From NCBI GenBank assembly GCA_003731685.1, contig RCNO01000014.1, forward strand, positions 16,900-57,851: a stretch of DNA of 40,952 nucleotides. Reading direction: 5' to 3'. Every line of letters begins with the position of its first letter. The first letter of the stretch is position 1. Shown here one piece after another: positions 16,205-26,477 of this stretch. The notes under the pieces are model-generated. The model worked only from the letters and a program-made list of their open reading frames with translations, was not told where the DNA came from and did not search any database. Position numbers and translations under genes: made by a program. Origin of the DNA: Bacteroidetes/Chlorobi group bacterium MS-B_bin-24. GTDB lineage: Bacteria > Bacteroidota > Ignavibacteria > Kapaibacteriales > UBA2268.

Positions 16205-18484
16205 ATGGCAAAAGGAGAAAAAAACTTAGTTGTAGTGGAATCGCCAGCAAAAGCCAAAACTATTGGTAAATACCTCGGTAAAAATTTTGTTGTAAAAGCT
16301 TCCGTGGGCCATATCAAAGATTTGAATAAACACACTTTGAGTGTTGATATAAAAAATGGCTTCATCCCAAAGTACGAAATCATCAAAGGTAAGAAGGAAA
16401 TCATAAAGGAATTGAAAGCGGCGGCAAAACAATGCGACACGGTTTACTTGGCAACCGACCCAGACCGCGAGGGCGAAGCGATTGCTTGGCACATTGCCGA
16501 AGAGATTCGCAACGACAACCAAAACATTAAGCGGATTCTTTTCAACGAAATAACCGAGAAAGGAATCAAACAGGGGATGGCTAACCCACGCGATTTAGAC
16601 GAAAACTTGTTCAATTCGCAACAAGCCCGCCGTGTTTTGGATAGGCTGATTGGTTATAAAATTTCACCGTTCTTGTCGAATACTTTGGTCAAAAAAACCT
16701 CGAAGGCTTTGTCGGCTGGTCGCGTGCAATCGGTTGCCCTTCGTTTGATTTGCGAACGCGAAGAAGATATTGAAAATTTCGTCCCATTCACCTATTGGAA
16801 CATCATTGGGAAATTCCTTGCCCACGGCAAGGTAATTTCTGCCAAACTTATTAAGTTCGATGGTAAACAAATAGTCAATCCCGAAGGCTCGCAAAAACCT
16901 CAACGAAATGAAAGCGAAAAGGAATACAAGAAAAGGATAAGCAAATTCTTATATATCGCATCGGAAGAAGAAGCTAAAGAACTTATTGAGCGAATCAAGA
17001 AAGGTCAATTTCGTGTTAAAGACCTTCGTAAGAAGAAAATCACGGAAAAGCCAAAGCCACCATTTATAACATCGACATTGCAGCAAGCAGCAGCCCGAAA
17101 ACTTGGCTTTTCGAACAAACAAACGATGCAACTCGCTCAAAAACTCTACGAGGGCGTTCCATTAGGCAACGAAGGCAATGTAGGTTTGATTACTTATATG
17201 CGAACTGATTCGGTGCGCGTGAGCCAAGATGCTATCGATTCGGTTAGGGAGTTTATACGCAAGACTTTTGGCGAAAAATATTTGCCCGAAAAGCCAAATA
17301 TTTACCAGAGCAAAAGTGCAAATGTTCAGGATGCTCACGAAGCTATTCGTCCAACATACATTTCTCGAACCCCTGAATCTGTTAAACCATATCTCGACAA
17401 GAACTTATACGCACTTTATGAATTAATTTACAACAGATTTGTAGCCAGCCAGATGCCCCCAGCCGAATTCGAGCAAACAACAATTGACATCTCCGATGGC
17501 AATTTTGTCTTCCGTGCTACAGGAAGAATCCTCTTGTTCGATGGTTTCCTTGCTATTTACAAAGACGAGGAAAAGGAAAACGAAAAGGATTCGGACGAGG
17601 AGAAGGTAATCCTTCCCAATGTTAAAATTGGCGAGGAATTGAAATTATCGAAAGTCGAGGCAAAGATGTCGCAAACCCAGCCACCAGCCCGCTACAACCA
17701 AGCAAGCTTAATAAAAGAACTCGAAGAAAAGGGAATTGGTCGACCGAGCACTTATGCAACAATTGTTTCTACTTTGCTGGAAAGAAATTATGTAACACTG
17801 AAAAATAAAGCATTTTACCCGACCGAACTCGGCAAAGAAGTTAACCAAACTCTTTTGAAATTCTTTTCCGAAATCTTCAACGTTGAGTATACGGCAAAGA
17901 TGGAGGAAGAACTGGACACAATAGCCGAAGGAAAGACCAAATATATTGAAGTGCTTACGAAATTTTATGAGCCATTGGAAAATTTGCTCAAAGAAGCCCA
18001 AAAAGAAGCAGCAAACGGCGTTGTTTGCGAAGTATGCGGAGCCCCAATGGTTGTGCGAGTCGGTAAATACGGAAGATTTCTTGGCTGCTCGAATTATCCA
18101 AAATGCAAAAATGTTAAACCATTGTACGAGGTTTCGAAAGAGGAACCCGAGATTGCCGAGGGACTATTTTGCGACCTCTGTGGCTCACCAATGGTTATTC
18201 GCGAGGGAAGATACGGAAAGTTTTACAGCTGTTCAAATTACCCCGATTGCAAGGGAACAAAACCAATCGAAAATCGAGCCAAGAGCAAGAAATTTACACC
18301 AATACCTGTTCCCGATGAAAAATGTCCAAAGTGTGGAAGCGAAATGGTTTTGCGAACTGGGAAGAATGGATACTTTTTGGCTTGCTCGAAATATCCTAAT
18401 TGCAGAAGCACTAAAAAGGTTACAAAAGACGAGGTGGAAAAGCTTTTGCACTCCCACGCAACAGAAGCCGAAACAGATAATTAA
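16205..18484 (+). CDS. topA: DNA topoisomerase I
   Basis: 759 aa type IA topoisomerase that relaxes negative supercoils. TOPRIM domain at the N-terminus (VVVESPAKAKTIGKYLG with the catalytic Glu; ATDPDREGEAIAWHI with the Asp pair); GYKISPFLSNTL; active-site tyrosine in LITYMRTDSVRVS; DAHEAIRPT; GIGRPSTYATIV. The C-terminus carries three C4 zinc ribbons (starting CEVCGAPMVV, CDLCGSPMVI and CPKCGSEMVL). TTTTAGGAG upstream supports the ATG at 16205. Full length. Confidence 0.97.
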   Translation: MAKGEKNLVVVESPAKAKTIGKYLGKNFVVKASVGHIKDLNKHTLSVDIKNGFIPKYEIIKGKKEIIKELKAAAKQCDTVYLATDPDREGEAIAWHIAEEIRNDNQNIKRILFNEITEKGIKQGMANPRDLDENLFNSQQARRVLDRLIGYKISPFLSNTLVKKTSKALSAGRVQSVALRLICEREEDIENFVPFTYWNIIGKFLAHGKVISAKLIKFDGKQIVNPEGSQKPQRNESEKEYKKRISKFLYIASEEEAKELIERIKKGQFRVKDLRKKKITEKPKPPFITSTLQQAAARKLGFSNKQTMQLAQKLYEGVPLGNEGNVGLITYMRTDSVRVSQDAIDSVREFIRKTFGEKYLPEKPNIYQSKSANVQDAHEAIRPTYISRTPESVKPYLDKNLYALYELIYNRFVASQMPPAEFEQTTIDISDGNFVFRATGRILLFDGFLAIYKDEEKENEKDSDEEKVILPNVKIGEELKLSKVEAKMSQTQPPARYNQASLIKELEEKGIGRPSTYATIVSTLLERNYVTLKNKAFYPTELGKEVNQTLLKFFSEIFNVEYTAKMEEELDTIAEGKTKYIEVLTKFYEPLENLLKEAQKEAANGVVCEVCGAPMVVRVGKYGRFLGCSNYPKCKNVKPLYEVSKEEPEIAEGLFCDLCGSPMVIREGRYGKFYSCSNYPDCKGTKPIENRAKSKKFTPIPVPDEKCPKCGSEMVLRTGKNGYFLACSKYPNCRSTKKVTKDEVEKLLHSHATEAETDN

Positions 18485-18561
18485 TCTGCAAAACTTGATA
18501 ACATTTTAAGAAAAATTATTAATTTGAAATGATTGAATAGAAAATTTTTAGGAAATTGAAA

Positions 18562-20616
18562 ATGGAAACAACAAGCCTCGATTTTCATATTCAAAGCGTT
18601 ATCAAAGGAGAGCGTCGCTTCGAAAATGTTTTCCAGTCGATTTCGCGTATGATACTTGGCGACCCAAGTAAAATTGCAAAAGTTGTTGTCAACGGGCGCC
18701 CTACATACGATTTTCTCGTTTTTCGCGAAGGCAAAAAGCACCTAATCGGAATGTTCGACGAGATTAACAGTCTCGTGTCGTTTGTAAAGGATGCAGCCGA
18801 AGGTGGCTCCTCGGCAGAAATGGCTTTTGTGCTTATTGGTGAACCCGGCAACGGAAAAACTTTTTTTGTTGACTACTTAATGAAACTTTATCGAGATTTC
18901 GTTTCGAGGCCCGAAAACCGCCGCTATTCTTTTAAATTTAAAAATGTTGACAAATTGGGGCGATACGGCAAAATCAAGGAAATAGAATCCCAAACTTTCG
19001 AAGACCCAATGATTCTTGCTTTGAACCTTTTCGACGAAAAGGACAAAAACATAGAATATTTGCAGAAATTTGGTGCCTCGGATTCTCAGATTCGGGATTT
19101 CTATCGTTTGTATAGGCCTTTGGGAGCTTGCACTTACTACATCTGGAATCAAATTCGAGAATTCTGCGATGGCGACTTGTCCAAGATGTTAGAGTTTGTT
19201 GAAGTTTTTCCCGTTCCGGTTTCGGAATCTCGTGGTACTTTGACAGGGAAATATGCTGCAAAGGATAAGATAACTTCTTCTGCTGTCGATTTGATTGGCG
19301 AGGAATCCATTACCCGTTTGTTGAACATAGCCGATACGGACAATCCTTACCGATTTGATTTGCGTCGGGGAGCTTTGGCAAGAGTGGCTGGCGGAGGTAT
19401 CCATTTCGCCGATGAAATTTTCAAAAACAAAAAAGATTTAATTCAAGTTTATCTTGGTGTAATTCAAAATCGAACAATCGAGATTGAAGGACTCAAATGG
19501 CCCTTAGATACATTAATTGTGGCAACAAGCAACAATAATGAATTTGCAAGATTTTTGGAAGAGAAAGAGCAAGCCCCCATTGTCGACCGTTGCAGAATTT
19601 GCTATATGTCGCATAATACAAACTATAAACTTCAGATGGAATTAACCAAATATGCCATTGGAAGTTGGGAAAAAACTACATTTGCTGGCGAGAAATTGCA
19701 TATCGACCCAAATCTTGTTTATACTGCTTCGGTCGCAGTTATTTTGACCCGAATGCCCAAATCCGATAAACTAACGCCAGTGGAGATGATGAAACTTGCC
19801 GCTGGTGAAGTTGCCGGCGAAAAGTCTCTTAAAACATTAAGTGAAGTTATCAACGAGTTGAATGCCGACCCAGACATTACCAAACGATTTGGACAGAAAG
19901 GACTTGGGCACCGCAATCTTGGGCGCGCCATTCAAATCCTTCTCGAACGAACCGAAACTCAGGAAGGCAAATGTATGTATGCGGGCGACTTCTTCCCAGC
20001 TCTCGAAACCGTTATCCTCGATTATGTCCAAGACCCCAACGATAGAATTAAGTATTTCAACGATTTGAAGATTGCTAAGCAACTTTACAGGCAGAATGTT
20101 TTGAAATCCATTTTCAATGCATATATGGACGAGCCCGATGCTATCGAACGCGATGTTATGAATTATGTAAATATGGTCATTGGAATTGATGCAAAGAACC
20201 TCGGCAGCGATAAAATTTGGACTTATCGCGACCCGCGAACTGGGAAATTAGTTTCGCTGAAAATCGACGAATCGTTTATCAACAGCGTCGAAGAGCGTAT
20301 GGGATTGAAGACTCGTGAGCAAAAGCAAAGTTTCCGAACTACAATCATTAAAATCTATGGTCAAAGAATTGTCAAAGACCCGAACTATAACTTTATGGAT
20401 AATGCGGAGCTGGTCAAAGCAGTTACGGATGTTCGATTAAAATCGGATATTTCGGGGGCGGGGAGCCTCGTCGGGGCTCTATCCAACCGAACAAACGAGG
20501 AAAATCAACGGCTTTACAACAGAATGATAGACACTATGATAAACAAACTGGGTTATTGTAAGACTTGTGCCGAAAAGACTATTGAATACTTCTGTACCCA
20601 AGAAGATGCTGCATAG
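18562..20616 (+). CDS. prkA: PrkA-family serine protein kinase (YeaG-like)
   Basis: 684 aa AAA+-type protein kinase. Walker A is GEPGNGKT near residue 95; HFADEIFKNK follows in the AAA core, and a C-terminal region holds the PrkA kinase-like part (GHRNLGRAIQILLERTE and beyond). PrkA/YeaG acts with DUF444 and SpoVR proteins in stress/nutrient responses in other bacteria. The ATG at 18562, preceded by AGGA at 8 bases, is preferred over a TTG two codons earlier. Its DUF444 partner is at 12471-13802 on the opposite strand. The cca gene begins 3 bases after its stop. Confidence 0.93.
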   Translation: METTSLDFHIQSVIKGERRFENVFQSISRMILGDPSKIAKVVVNGRPTYDFLVFREGKKHLIGMFDEINSLVSFVKDAAEGGSSAEMAFVLIGEPGNGKTFFVDYLMKLYRDFVSRPENRRYSFKFKNVDKLGRYGKIKEIESQTFEDPMILALNLFDEKDKNIEYLQKFGASDSQIRDFYRLYRPLGACTYYIWNQIREFCDGDLSKMLEFVEVFPVPVSESRGTLTGKYAAKDKITSSAVDLIGEESITRLLNIADTDNPYRFDLRRGALARVAGGGIHFADEIFKNKKDLIQVYLGVIQNRTIEIEGLKWPLDTLIVATSNNNEFARFLEEKEQAPIVDRCRICYMSHNTNYKLQMELTKYAIGSWEKTTFAGEKLHIDPNLVYTASVAVILTRMPKSDKLTPVEMMKLAAGEVAGEKSLKTLSEVINELNADPDITKRFGQKGLGHRNLGRAIQILLERTETQEGKCMYAGDFFPALETVILDYVQDPNDRIKYFNDLKIAKQLYRQNVLKSIFNAYMDEPDAIERDVMNYVNMVIGIDAKNLGSDKIWTYRDPRTGKLVSLKIDESFINSVEERMGLKTREQKQSFRTTIIKIYGQRIVKDPNYNFMDNAELVKAVTDVRLKSDISGAGSLVGALSNRTNEENQRLYNRMIDTMINKLGYCKTCAEKTIEYFCTQEDAA

Positions 20617-20619
20617 AAT

Positions 20620-22188
20620 ATGAGCGAAGAGAATCAAATTACTAATCCCGAAAGAAAAAGGAAGAGAATCAAAAAATTCGAGACAATTTACCAGACATCG
20701 TTCGATGTTAAAGTCGAAATTCAGGATAAGACTATACTTAAAATCAAGGAACTGGCAAATAAGCATAACTACGAAATTTACCTTGTTGGCGGATATGTAC
20801 GCGATTTGCTTTTAAATCGACCGAAAAAGGATGCCGATTTCACAGTTGTTGGCGATTCCGTTGAGTTTGCCAAAATTGTTGCCGACCACTTCCATTCGAA
20901 AGTCGTAGCTTACCCGCGTTTTTTTACCGCTATGGTGCCAGTCAAAGGTAGTGAATTCGAATTTGTTGGAACACGCAAAGAAACCTACCTTTCCAAAAGC
21001 CGAAAGCCTATTGTTACCGTTGGAACTTTGGAAGACGACCTTCGCCGACGGGATTTTACAATCAATGCACTTGCTGTTTCTTTGCAAGAGGATTCATTCG
21101 GAAAGTTAATCGATTTGTTCGACGGATACAAAGATTTGCAGAATAGGATTATTCGCACACCGCTCGACCCACAGGCTACTTTCAACGACGACCCTTTGCG
21201 AATGCTACGGGCAATCAGATTTTCCGCTCAGCTTGATTTCGAAATAGAAGAACAAACATTTAAAGCACTGACTGAAATGCGGGAGAGAATCAAAATCATC
21301 TCCCAAGAACGAATAACCGCCGAACTTCTTAAAATAATCGATTCGCCACGCCCAAGCAAAGGCTTCCTCTTGCTGTTTCAATCGGGTCTGCTCGAATTAA
21401 TCTTCCCGGAACTTAATGCTATGGCTGGCGTCGAAACAATCGAAGAAAATGGCATTAAATATTCCCATAAAGATGTTTTCCTGCATAGTCTAAAAGTTTT
21501 GGACAAGGTGGCTGAACACTCGGAAAATACATATCTTCGGATTGCCGCATTGATTCACGATATTGGAAAGCCCAAGACCAAAAGGTTTATTCCCGGGGTA
21601 GGTTGGACTTACCACGGACACGAAGAGGTCGGGGCTCGTATGGTTAGCCAGATTTTTAGGAAAATGAAGTTGCCATTGGAAAATGTTGATTATGTTGAAA
21701 AACTTGTGCGATTGCATCAAAGGCCTATGGCTTTGGTAGACGATGGGGTAACCGATTCGGCAATCCGTCGGCTCGCCGCTTATGCCGGCGAGGCTTTGGA
21801 AGACCTTTTCCTGCTTTGCCGTTGCGATATTACCACGAACAATCCAAATTTGAGCAAAAAATACCTGAACAACTACCAAAAAGTTTGGAACAAAGTCCTG
21901 CAAGTTCAAGAAAAAGATAAACTTCGCCAATTTCAATCCCCAGTTCGAGGCGAAGAGATAATGGAAATTTTCAACCTTAAGCCTTCCCCCGAAGTCGGAG
22001 TTATCAAAACAGCAATCGAAGAAGCAATCCTCGATGGTATTATTCCCAACGACTACGACATGGCAAAGGAATTCGTTTTGCAGAACAAAGAACGCTGGGA
22101 AAACATCCTCAAAACCGTCAACGTTAGCGAAATCAAAAAAGACAAAGATTTAATAAAGAAGATTTTTGTGTATTCTACATCGAAATAG
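20620..22188 (+). CDS. cca: CCA tRNA nucleotidyltransferase with HD domain
   Basis: 522 aa. Adds or repairs the 3' CCA end of tRNA; a poly(A) polymerase role cannot be excluded by sequence alone. N-terminal nucleotidyltransferase head has the GG motif and Asp pair (VGGYVRDLLLNRPKKDADFTVVG) and RRDFTINALAV; then the RNA-binding region with DDPLRMLRAIRFSAQL; and a C-terminal HD domain (LIHDIGKPKTK, HGHEEVGA). Starts 3 bases after prkA, so the two are probably co-transcribed. Confidence 0.94.
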   Translation: MSEENQITNPERKRKRIKKFETIYQTSFDVKVEIQDKTILKIKELANKHNYEIYLVGGYVRDLLLNRPKKDADFTVVGDSVEFAKIVADHFHSKVVAYPRFFTAMVPVKGSEFEFVGTRKETYLSKSRKPIVTVGTLEDDLRRRDFTINALAVSLQEDSFGKLIDLFDGYKDLQNRIIRTPLDPQATFNDDPLRMLRAIRFSAQLDFEIEEQTFKALTEMRERIKIISQERITAELLKIIDSPRPSKGFLLLFQSGLLELIFPELNAMAGVETIEENGIKYSHKDVFLHSLKVLDKVAEHSENTYLRIAALIHDIGKPKTKRFIPGVGWTYHGHEEVGARMVSQIFRKMKLPLENVDYVEKLVRLHQRPMALVDDGVTDSAIRRLAAYAGEALEDLFLLCRCDITTNNPNLSKKYLNNYQKVWNKVLQVQEKDKLRQFQSPVRGEEIMEIFNLKPSPEVGVIKTAIEEAILDGIIPNDYDMAKEFVLQNKERWENILKTVNVSEIKKDKDLIKKIFVYSTSK

Positions 22189-22203
22189 GGTGTAATTTTT
22201 TCA

Positions 22204-22490
22204 GACATCGGATGTTTCGCAAACATCCGATGTCTTTCCAAGAATGAATGAAGGATTGAAGGCACTTGTAGATTATCTCAGACATCGGATGTTTCACAAA
22301 CATCCGATGTCTTTCCGTAGCGAATTCCGTTTAGGGTCAGGAACTCGGGGTTATGAATAAAACCTCAACAATGTGCAACCTTTCTTTCGGCATCATCACT
22401 ATTGTAGGGGCAGACCTATTTGTCTACCCTTACATAACCTTCTCTATGCTAAAAAAAATTGTAGGGGCGACCGGCCGGTTGCCCCTACAA
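22204..22490. repeat. Composite hairpin-repeat block B
   Basis: Occupies the gap between the convergent cca and GlmU-like genes. Parts: hairpin 22204-22234 (loop CGC; 15 bases past the cca stop and followed by CTTT, so a plausible cca terminator); hairpin 22281-22311 (loop CAC); linker with GAATTCCGTTTAGGGTCA; CATCATCAC unit followed by TGTAGGGGCAGACC/GTCTACCCTTACA (22403-22434); and TTGTAGGGGCGACCGG/CCGGTTGCCCCTACAA (22459-22490). No gene is seen in this block. Confidence 0.87.
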
Positions 22491-22505
22491 GCCTCAAAGC
22501 TAATG

Positions 22506-23792
22506 TTACCTTTTGTTTTTTTGGACTTGGTATTCCAATTCTAAAATTTTTCGTTCTTCGTCCAAAAGTGTTTTTCCCCTTCTTTCCATCATAATTTCGA
22601 TGGATTGCAAAGTCCTTTCGAAATTGGCCAAAGTGGACTCGGTTAGGCTTCCTCCCCAAGTAAACGAGGGAATGTATTTGGGGAGTAAGCCCGAATGGAA
22701 TATGTTGCAGCAAATTCCTGTTATGGTTCCCGTGTTGAATGTTGTTCCAATAGCTGTGCGGGTGTGGTCGCCGCAAAGTAGCCCGAGGAAGGTTCTACCA
22801 GTGTTAAATGTTTCGTTCTCGATGCGAACGGAAACGCTGTCGTAAGTGTTTTTCAGGTCGGAAGTTGTGGTTCCGGCGCCCAGATTACACCATTGTCCAA
22901 TGTATGAATGGCCCACAAAGCCATAGTGCTGTTTGTTCGAATAGGCGTGGAAGATAGAGTTTTCGATTTCGCCGCCGACTTTCGAGACCTCGCCAAGTGT
23001 GGTTCCAGCGTAAATCATCGAGCCCGATTTGACCAAGGAGTTTTCTCCAATTGACACAGGACCTTCGATATACGAAAATGGCTGAATGGCTACGCCATCG
23101 CCTATGATTATGGAACCTTTTTCGGCATTCAACACGACCGAGGGCATAATCTTGCAGTTCTTTCCTATTTTGATTTTCCGCTCGTCAATTAATACCACTC
23201 CGTCTTTTTTCAGTTCAGCAAAATCGGCGAAATTTTCGAAGAAACGGAAATCGTCCTCGATTGCAAAAGAATTGTATTCGATTGCATCCCAAAGGAAATT
23301 TATCACTCGTGGAATTGGAACTTCTATCTTGGGCAATTTCTCGGAATATTTATCGAGAACTATCGAGAAGAATCTTCGGTCGAATTCCGAGGGGTTCACC
23401 ATTTCTTCGGCAGAAAGGTAAAATGCTATTGGCGTCCCGTTGACGGAAAACACAGCGGAGCGTGTCGGCTGATTCGACTGGATAAAGTTTGAATAAGCCG
23501 TGTCGAGATTTTGCCAGAACTCTTGAGAAGGCAAAATCCCCGAGTTCAAAACCAAGAGATTTCCCTTATCAATTTTAACTTCTTCGAAGCCAAACCATTT
23601 TGCGAAAAGGCGAAGATAAGTTTCTCTCGTAGAATGGAACAACAATTTGGCTTTGGGAAATTGCTTTTGAACCTTTTCGAAAATCCTTAAGGCTCCGCAA
23701 CGAATTTCCCATTGGCTGTGCAAAAGATAAAAGGGATAAAGACTACGAAAGTATTCGTTTTCGAACAGCAGAATAAAATCGGGTTGTATCAT
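22506..23792 (-). CDS. GlmU-like putative sugar nucleotidyltransferase
   Basis: 428 aa. The C-terminal half (about 205-390) is a left-handed beta-helix of hexapeptide repeats (IGKNCKIMPSVVLNAEKGS, GPVSIGENSLVKSGSMIYAG, GHSYIGQWCNLGAGTTTSDL). The N-terminal half resembles the alternative GlmU family of Bacteroidetes (TIGR03991-like) with a diverged GT-A nucleotidyltransferase fold; the classic L-A-A-G-x-G-T-R-M motif is absent. It may make UDP-N-acetylglucosamine or a related sugar nucleotide. Its ATG overlaps the stop of the FKBP gene by four bases (ATGA). Confidence 0.85.
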   Translation of the reverse strand: MIQPDFILLFENEYFRSLYPFYLLHSQWEIRCGALRIFEKVQKQFPKAKLLFHSTRETYLRLFAKWFGFEEVKIDKGNLLVLNSGILPSQEFWQNLDTAYSNFIQSNQPTRSAVFSVNGTPIAFYLSAEEMVNPSEFDRRFFSIVLDKYSEKLPKIEVPIPRVINFLWDAIEYNSFAIEDDFRFFENFADFAELKKDGVVLIDERKIKIGKNCKIMPSVVLNAEKGSIIIGDGVAIQPFSYIEGPVSIGENSLVKSGSMIYAGTTLGEVSKVGGEIENSIFHAYSNKQHYGFVGHSYIGQWCNLGAGTTTSDLKNTYDSVSVRIENETFNTGRTFLGLLCGDHTRTAIGTTFNTGTITGICCNIFHSGLLPKYIPSFTWGGSLTESTLANFERTLQSIEIMMERRGKTLLDEERKILELEYQVQKNKR

Positions 23793-24214
23793 TCAGCCTT
23801 CACAAGTTCAACTTCAATAATTAATTTGGAATTGGGTGGAATGCCACGAACCGAACTGGCGCCAAAACCAAGTTCTGGCGGGACTTTGAGGATTCGTTTT
23901 CCCCCAACTCGCATAGTCGCAACACCTTCCTCGAGCCCTTGAATCGCATCTTTTTTGCCCAAGATAAAAGACATCGGGATTTTGCTTTGGTAAGTATCCT
24001 CGATGACAGTTCCATCCTCGGTTTTCATAATGAAATTAATTGTAACTCTTTGTCCCTGTTTCGGAAAGTTCCCGTAACCAATTTCTTTATCGAGATATTC
24101 CAAACCGCTGGGCGTTGTAATCCATTGCTCTTGGTTTTGGACTTTGGCAGTTCTGCAAGAGAAAACATAAAGAACAGAAAAGGCAACAAAAACAAAGAAC
24201 CAAATCTTCCTCAT
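23789..24214 (-). CDS. FKBP-type peptidyl-prolyl isomerase lipoprotein, single domain
   Basis: 141 aa from the ATG at 24214 with GGAGGTG directly upstream; the GTG two codons earlier is part of that Shine-Dalgarno. Lipobox VLYVFSC puts an acylated Cys near residue 20. Residues about 35-140 form one FKBP catalytic domain (TTPSGLEYLDKEIG, VTINFIMKTEDGTVIEDTY, GLEEGVATMRVGGKR, IPPNSKLIIEVELV). It sits between pyrG (14 bases upstream) and the GlmU-like gene (4-base overlap) in one minus-strand operon. Confidence 0.92.
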   Translation of the reverse strand: MRKIWFFVFVAFSVLYVFSCRTAKVQNQEQWITTPSGLEYLDKEIGYGNFPKQGQRVTINFIMKTEDGTVIEDTYQSKIPMSFILGKKDAIQGLEEGVATMRVGGKRILKVPPELGFGASSVRGIPPNSKLIIEVELVKAE

Positions 24215-24228
24215 TTTCACCTCCCGAT

Positions 24229-25872
24229 TTATGTTTCTTTACTTTTTCGATGTTTCAAAGCAGCCCTGATGAATCCAATAAAAAGCGGAGCCCCTGTTAC
24301 CGCCCGCGATTTCAACTCTGGATGGAATTGAACACCAATAAACCAAGGATGGTCGCGCAATTCAATCATTTCAACCAGATTACCATCGGGCGATAGTCCG
24401 CTCATAACCATTCCGTGCTTTTCAAAAATCTCGCGGTATTCGTTGTTCACTTCGTAGCGATGGCGATGCCGTTCGAAAACCAACTCCTGATTGTATGTTG
24501 AATATGCAAGCGTTCCGGGTATGATTTTGCAGGGATATTGCCCTAAACGCATCGTTCCGCCTTTGTTTGTGATTTTCTTTTGTTCTTCCATCAGGTCAAT
24601 TACATTATACTTGGTCTTCTTGTCGAATTCGGTTGAGTTTGCGTTTTCCAAGCCGCAAACATTTCGGGCAAATTCAATTATTGCACATTGCATTCCTAAA
24701 CATATCCCGAAGAAAGGAATTTTGTTTTCTCTAACGTATTTTATGGCAATAATCTTCCCTTCGATTCCACGACGACCAAATCCGGGACCAACCAAAACAC
24801 CATCGAGGTCTTGGAGAAAACTTTCGCAATTTTCTTCTGTAAGTTCTTCCGAGTCAATTAGTTCGACATCGACAGCGGTATTGTTGATTGAACCAGCGTG
24901 GATAAATGCTTCCAGTATGCTTTTATATGAATCGCGATACTTCACATATTTCCCAACCAAGCCAACTTTGACGCGATGTTGCGGATTCTTTATACGGCGA
25001 ACAAATGTTTTCCATTCCTCTAAATCTAATCCGTTTGATGGAACATTTAATTTCCGCAAAACAATTTCGTCCAAATTGCTTTTGGAAAGAATCAAAGGAA
25101 CTTCGTAAATAGTATCGACATCGTAAAGGTCGATAACGGAATCTTCGTCGACATTACAGAACAAAGCAATTTTCGCTTTGAGTTCCTTGTTCAGTTTAGT
25201 TTCGCTGCGGCAAAGAATTATATCGGGCACAATTCCGTGCTCCATCAAAGCCTTGACAGAGTGCTGGGTTGGTTTGGTCTTCAATTCCCCAGCGCTTTTG
25301 ATGTAAGGGACATAAGTAAGAATGATATTCAATGCATTGTTGAAACCGCGTTCAATAGCAAATTGCCTTGCTGCTTCCAAAAACGGAAGTGATTCAATAT
25401 CGCCAACGGTGCCACCAATTTCGACAATGACGAAATCGTATTCGCCATCGAACACAGCAATGCGTCGTTTGATTTCATCTGTTATGTGGGGGATAACCTG
25501 AACAGTTTTGCCAAGGTATTGACCTTCGCGTTCCTTCAAAATCACAGTGTAGTAGACTTGACCAGCAGTGGTATTATTGGCCTTGCTCAACGAGTAACCA
25601 AGGAAACGCTCGTAATGGCCCAAATCCAAATCTGTTTCGGCGCCATCGTCTGTAACATAAACCTCGCCGTGTTGAAAGGGGTTCATCGTCCCCGGGTCGA
25701 CGTTTATGTATGGGTCAAGCTTCATTATTGTGACCTTGAAATTCCTTTGCTTCAAAAGCAGTCCAAGCGATGCTGCTGCTATTCCTTTCCCCAAAGACGA
25801 TACGACTCCTCCAAATACAAAAATGTACTTGGTTACTCTCGCCTTTTTATCTTTTTCTGTTTCCATAATCAT
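24229..25872 (-). CDS. pyrG: CTP synthase
   Basis: 547 aa, amidates UTP to CTP using glutamine. N-terminal synthetase domain: [39 protein letters not shown] and [10 protein letters not shown]-terminal class I glutamine amidotransferase domain (about 300-540): [18 protein letters not shown] with the nucleophile Cys, and [11 protein letters not shown] with the catalytic His/Glu. Normal length. Two ATGs within the first three codons are both possible starts. First gene of an operon with an FKBP lipoprotein and the GlmU-like protein, the latter also using nucleotide sugars. Confidence 0.97.
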   Translation of the reverse strand: MIMETEKDKKARVTKYIFVFGGVVSSLGKGIAAASLGLLLKQRNFKVTIMKLDPYINVDPGTMNPFQHGEVYVTDDGAETDLDLGHYERFLGYSLSKANNTTAGQVYYTVILKEREGQYLGKTVQVIPHITDEIKRRIAVFDGEYDFVIVEIGGTVGDIESLPFLEAARQFAIERGFNNALNIILTYVPYIKSAGELKTKPTQHSVKALMEHGIVPDIILCRSETKLNKELKAKIALFCNVDEDSVIDLYDVDTIYEVPLILSKSNLDEIVLRKLNVPSNGLDLEEWKTFVRRIKNPQHRVKVGLVGKYVKYRDSYKSILEAFIHAGSINNTAVDVELIDSEELTEENCESFLQDLDGVLVGPGFGRRGIEGKIIAIKYVRENKIPFFGICLGMQCAIIEFARNVCGLENANSTEFDKKTKYNVIDLMEEQKKITNKGGTMRLGQYPCKIIPGTLAYSTYNQELVFERHRHRYEVNNEYREIFEKHGMVMSGLSPDGNLVEMIELRDHPWFIGVQFHPELKSRAVTGAPLFIGFIRAALKHRKSKET

Positions 25873-26000
25873 TCTAAATTAACAAAATCGAACCAACAAA
25901 CAAACCAAGAAACAGATTAAAACTTCACAAAATTTTGGTATTTTTTAAATTTTTAAAAACTTAAATCGTTTAATAAGTTTTGTAAAATTTGAGGTGTTTA

Positions 26001-26477
26001 ATGGCATTATCGGTTGGAACAAAAGCCCCGGATTTTGTTGGGCAAACAGAGAGCGAAACAACACTAAAACTGAGCGACTTCCGAGGCAAATGGGTCGTCT
26101 TGTATTTTTATCCAAAAGATAATACCTCGGGATGTACACGGGAAGCTTGCGACTTCCGAGACAATTACGAAAGGATAACCCAAATTGGTGCCGAGGTTAT
26201 TGGCGTAAGCCCCGATAGTGTTAAATCGCACAAAAATTTTAAGTCGAAGCACAATTTGAACTTCCATCTTGTTGCCGACCCCGAAAAAGAGATCTGCAAA
26301 CTCTATGATGTGCTCGGCGAAAAGTCGATGTATGGAAAGAAATACCTTGGAGTGATACGTTCCACCTATATTATCGACCCTGATGGCGTGATTCGATATG
26401 TTAATCCCAAAGTTACGGTCGATGGACACGTCCAAGAGATAATCAATGAATTACAGAAATTACAGCAAGGGAAATGA
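26001..26477 (+). CDS. bcp: Thiol peroxidase of the BCP/PrxQ family
   Basis: 158 aa peroxiredoxin that reduces hydrogen peroxide and organic peroxides. Peroxidatic Cys45 and the nearby resolving Cys50 (TSGCTREACDFRD) are both present, the arrangement of the bacterioferritin-comigratory protein subfamily. GAGGTG before ATG 26001 favours it over a TTG four codons earlier. The stop overlaps the tatD start (ATGA), so it heads a bcp-tatD-lnt operon. Confidence 0.95.
   Translation: MALSVGTKAPDFVGQTESETTLKLSDFRGKWVVLYFYPKDNTSGCTREACDFRDNYERITQIGAEVIGVSPDSVKSHKNFKSKHNLNFHLVADPEKEICKLYDVLGEKSMYGKKYLGVIRSTYIIDPDGVIRYVNPKVTVDGHVQEIINELQKLQQGK

Noticed and set aside
20620-22188. Assignment as poly(A) polymerase
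   Set aside because: The nucleotidyltransferase plus HD-domain layout fits bacterial CCA-adding enzymes better, though sequence alone cannot fully exclude it.
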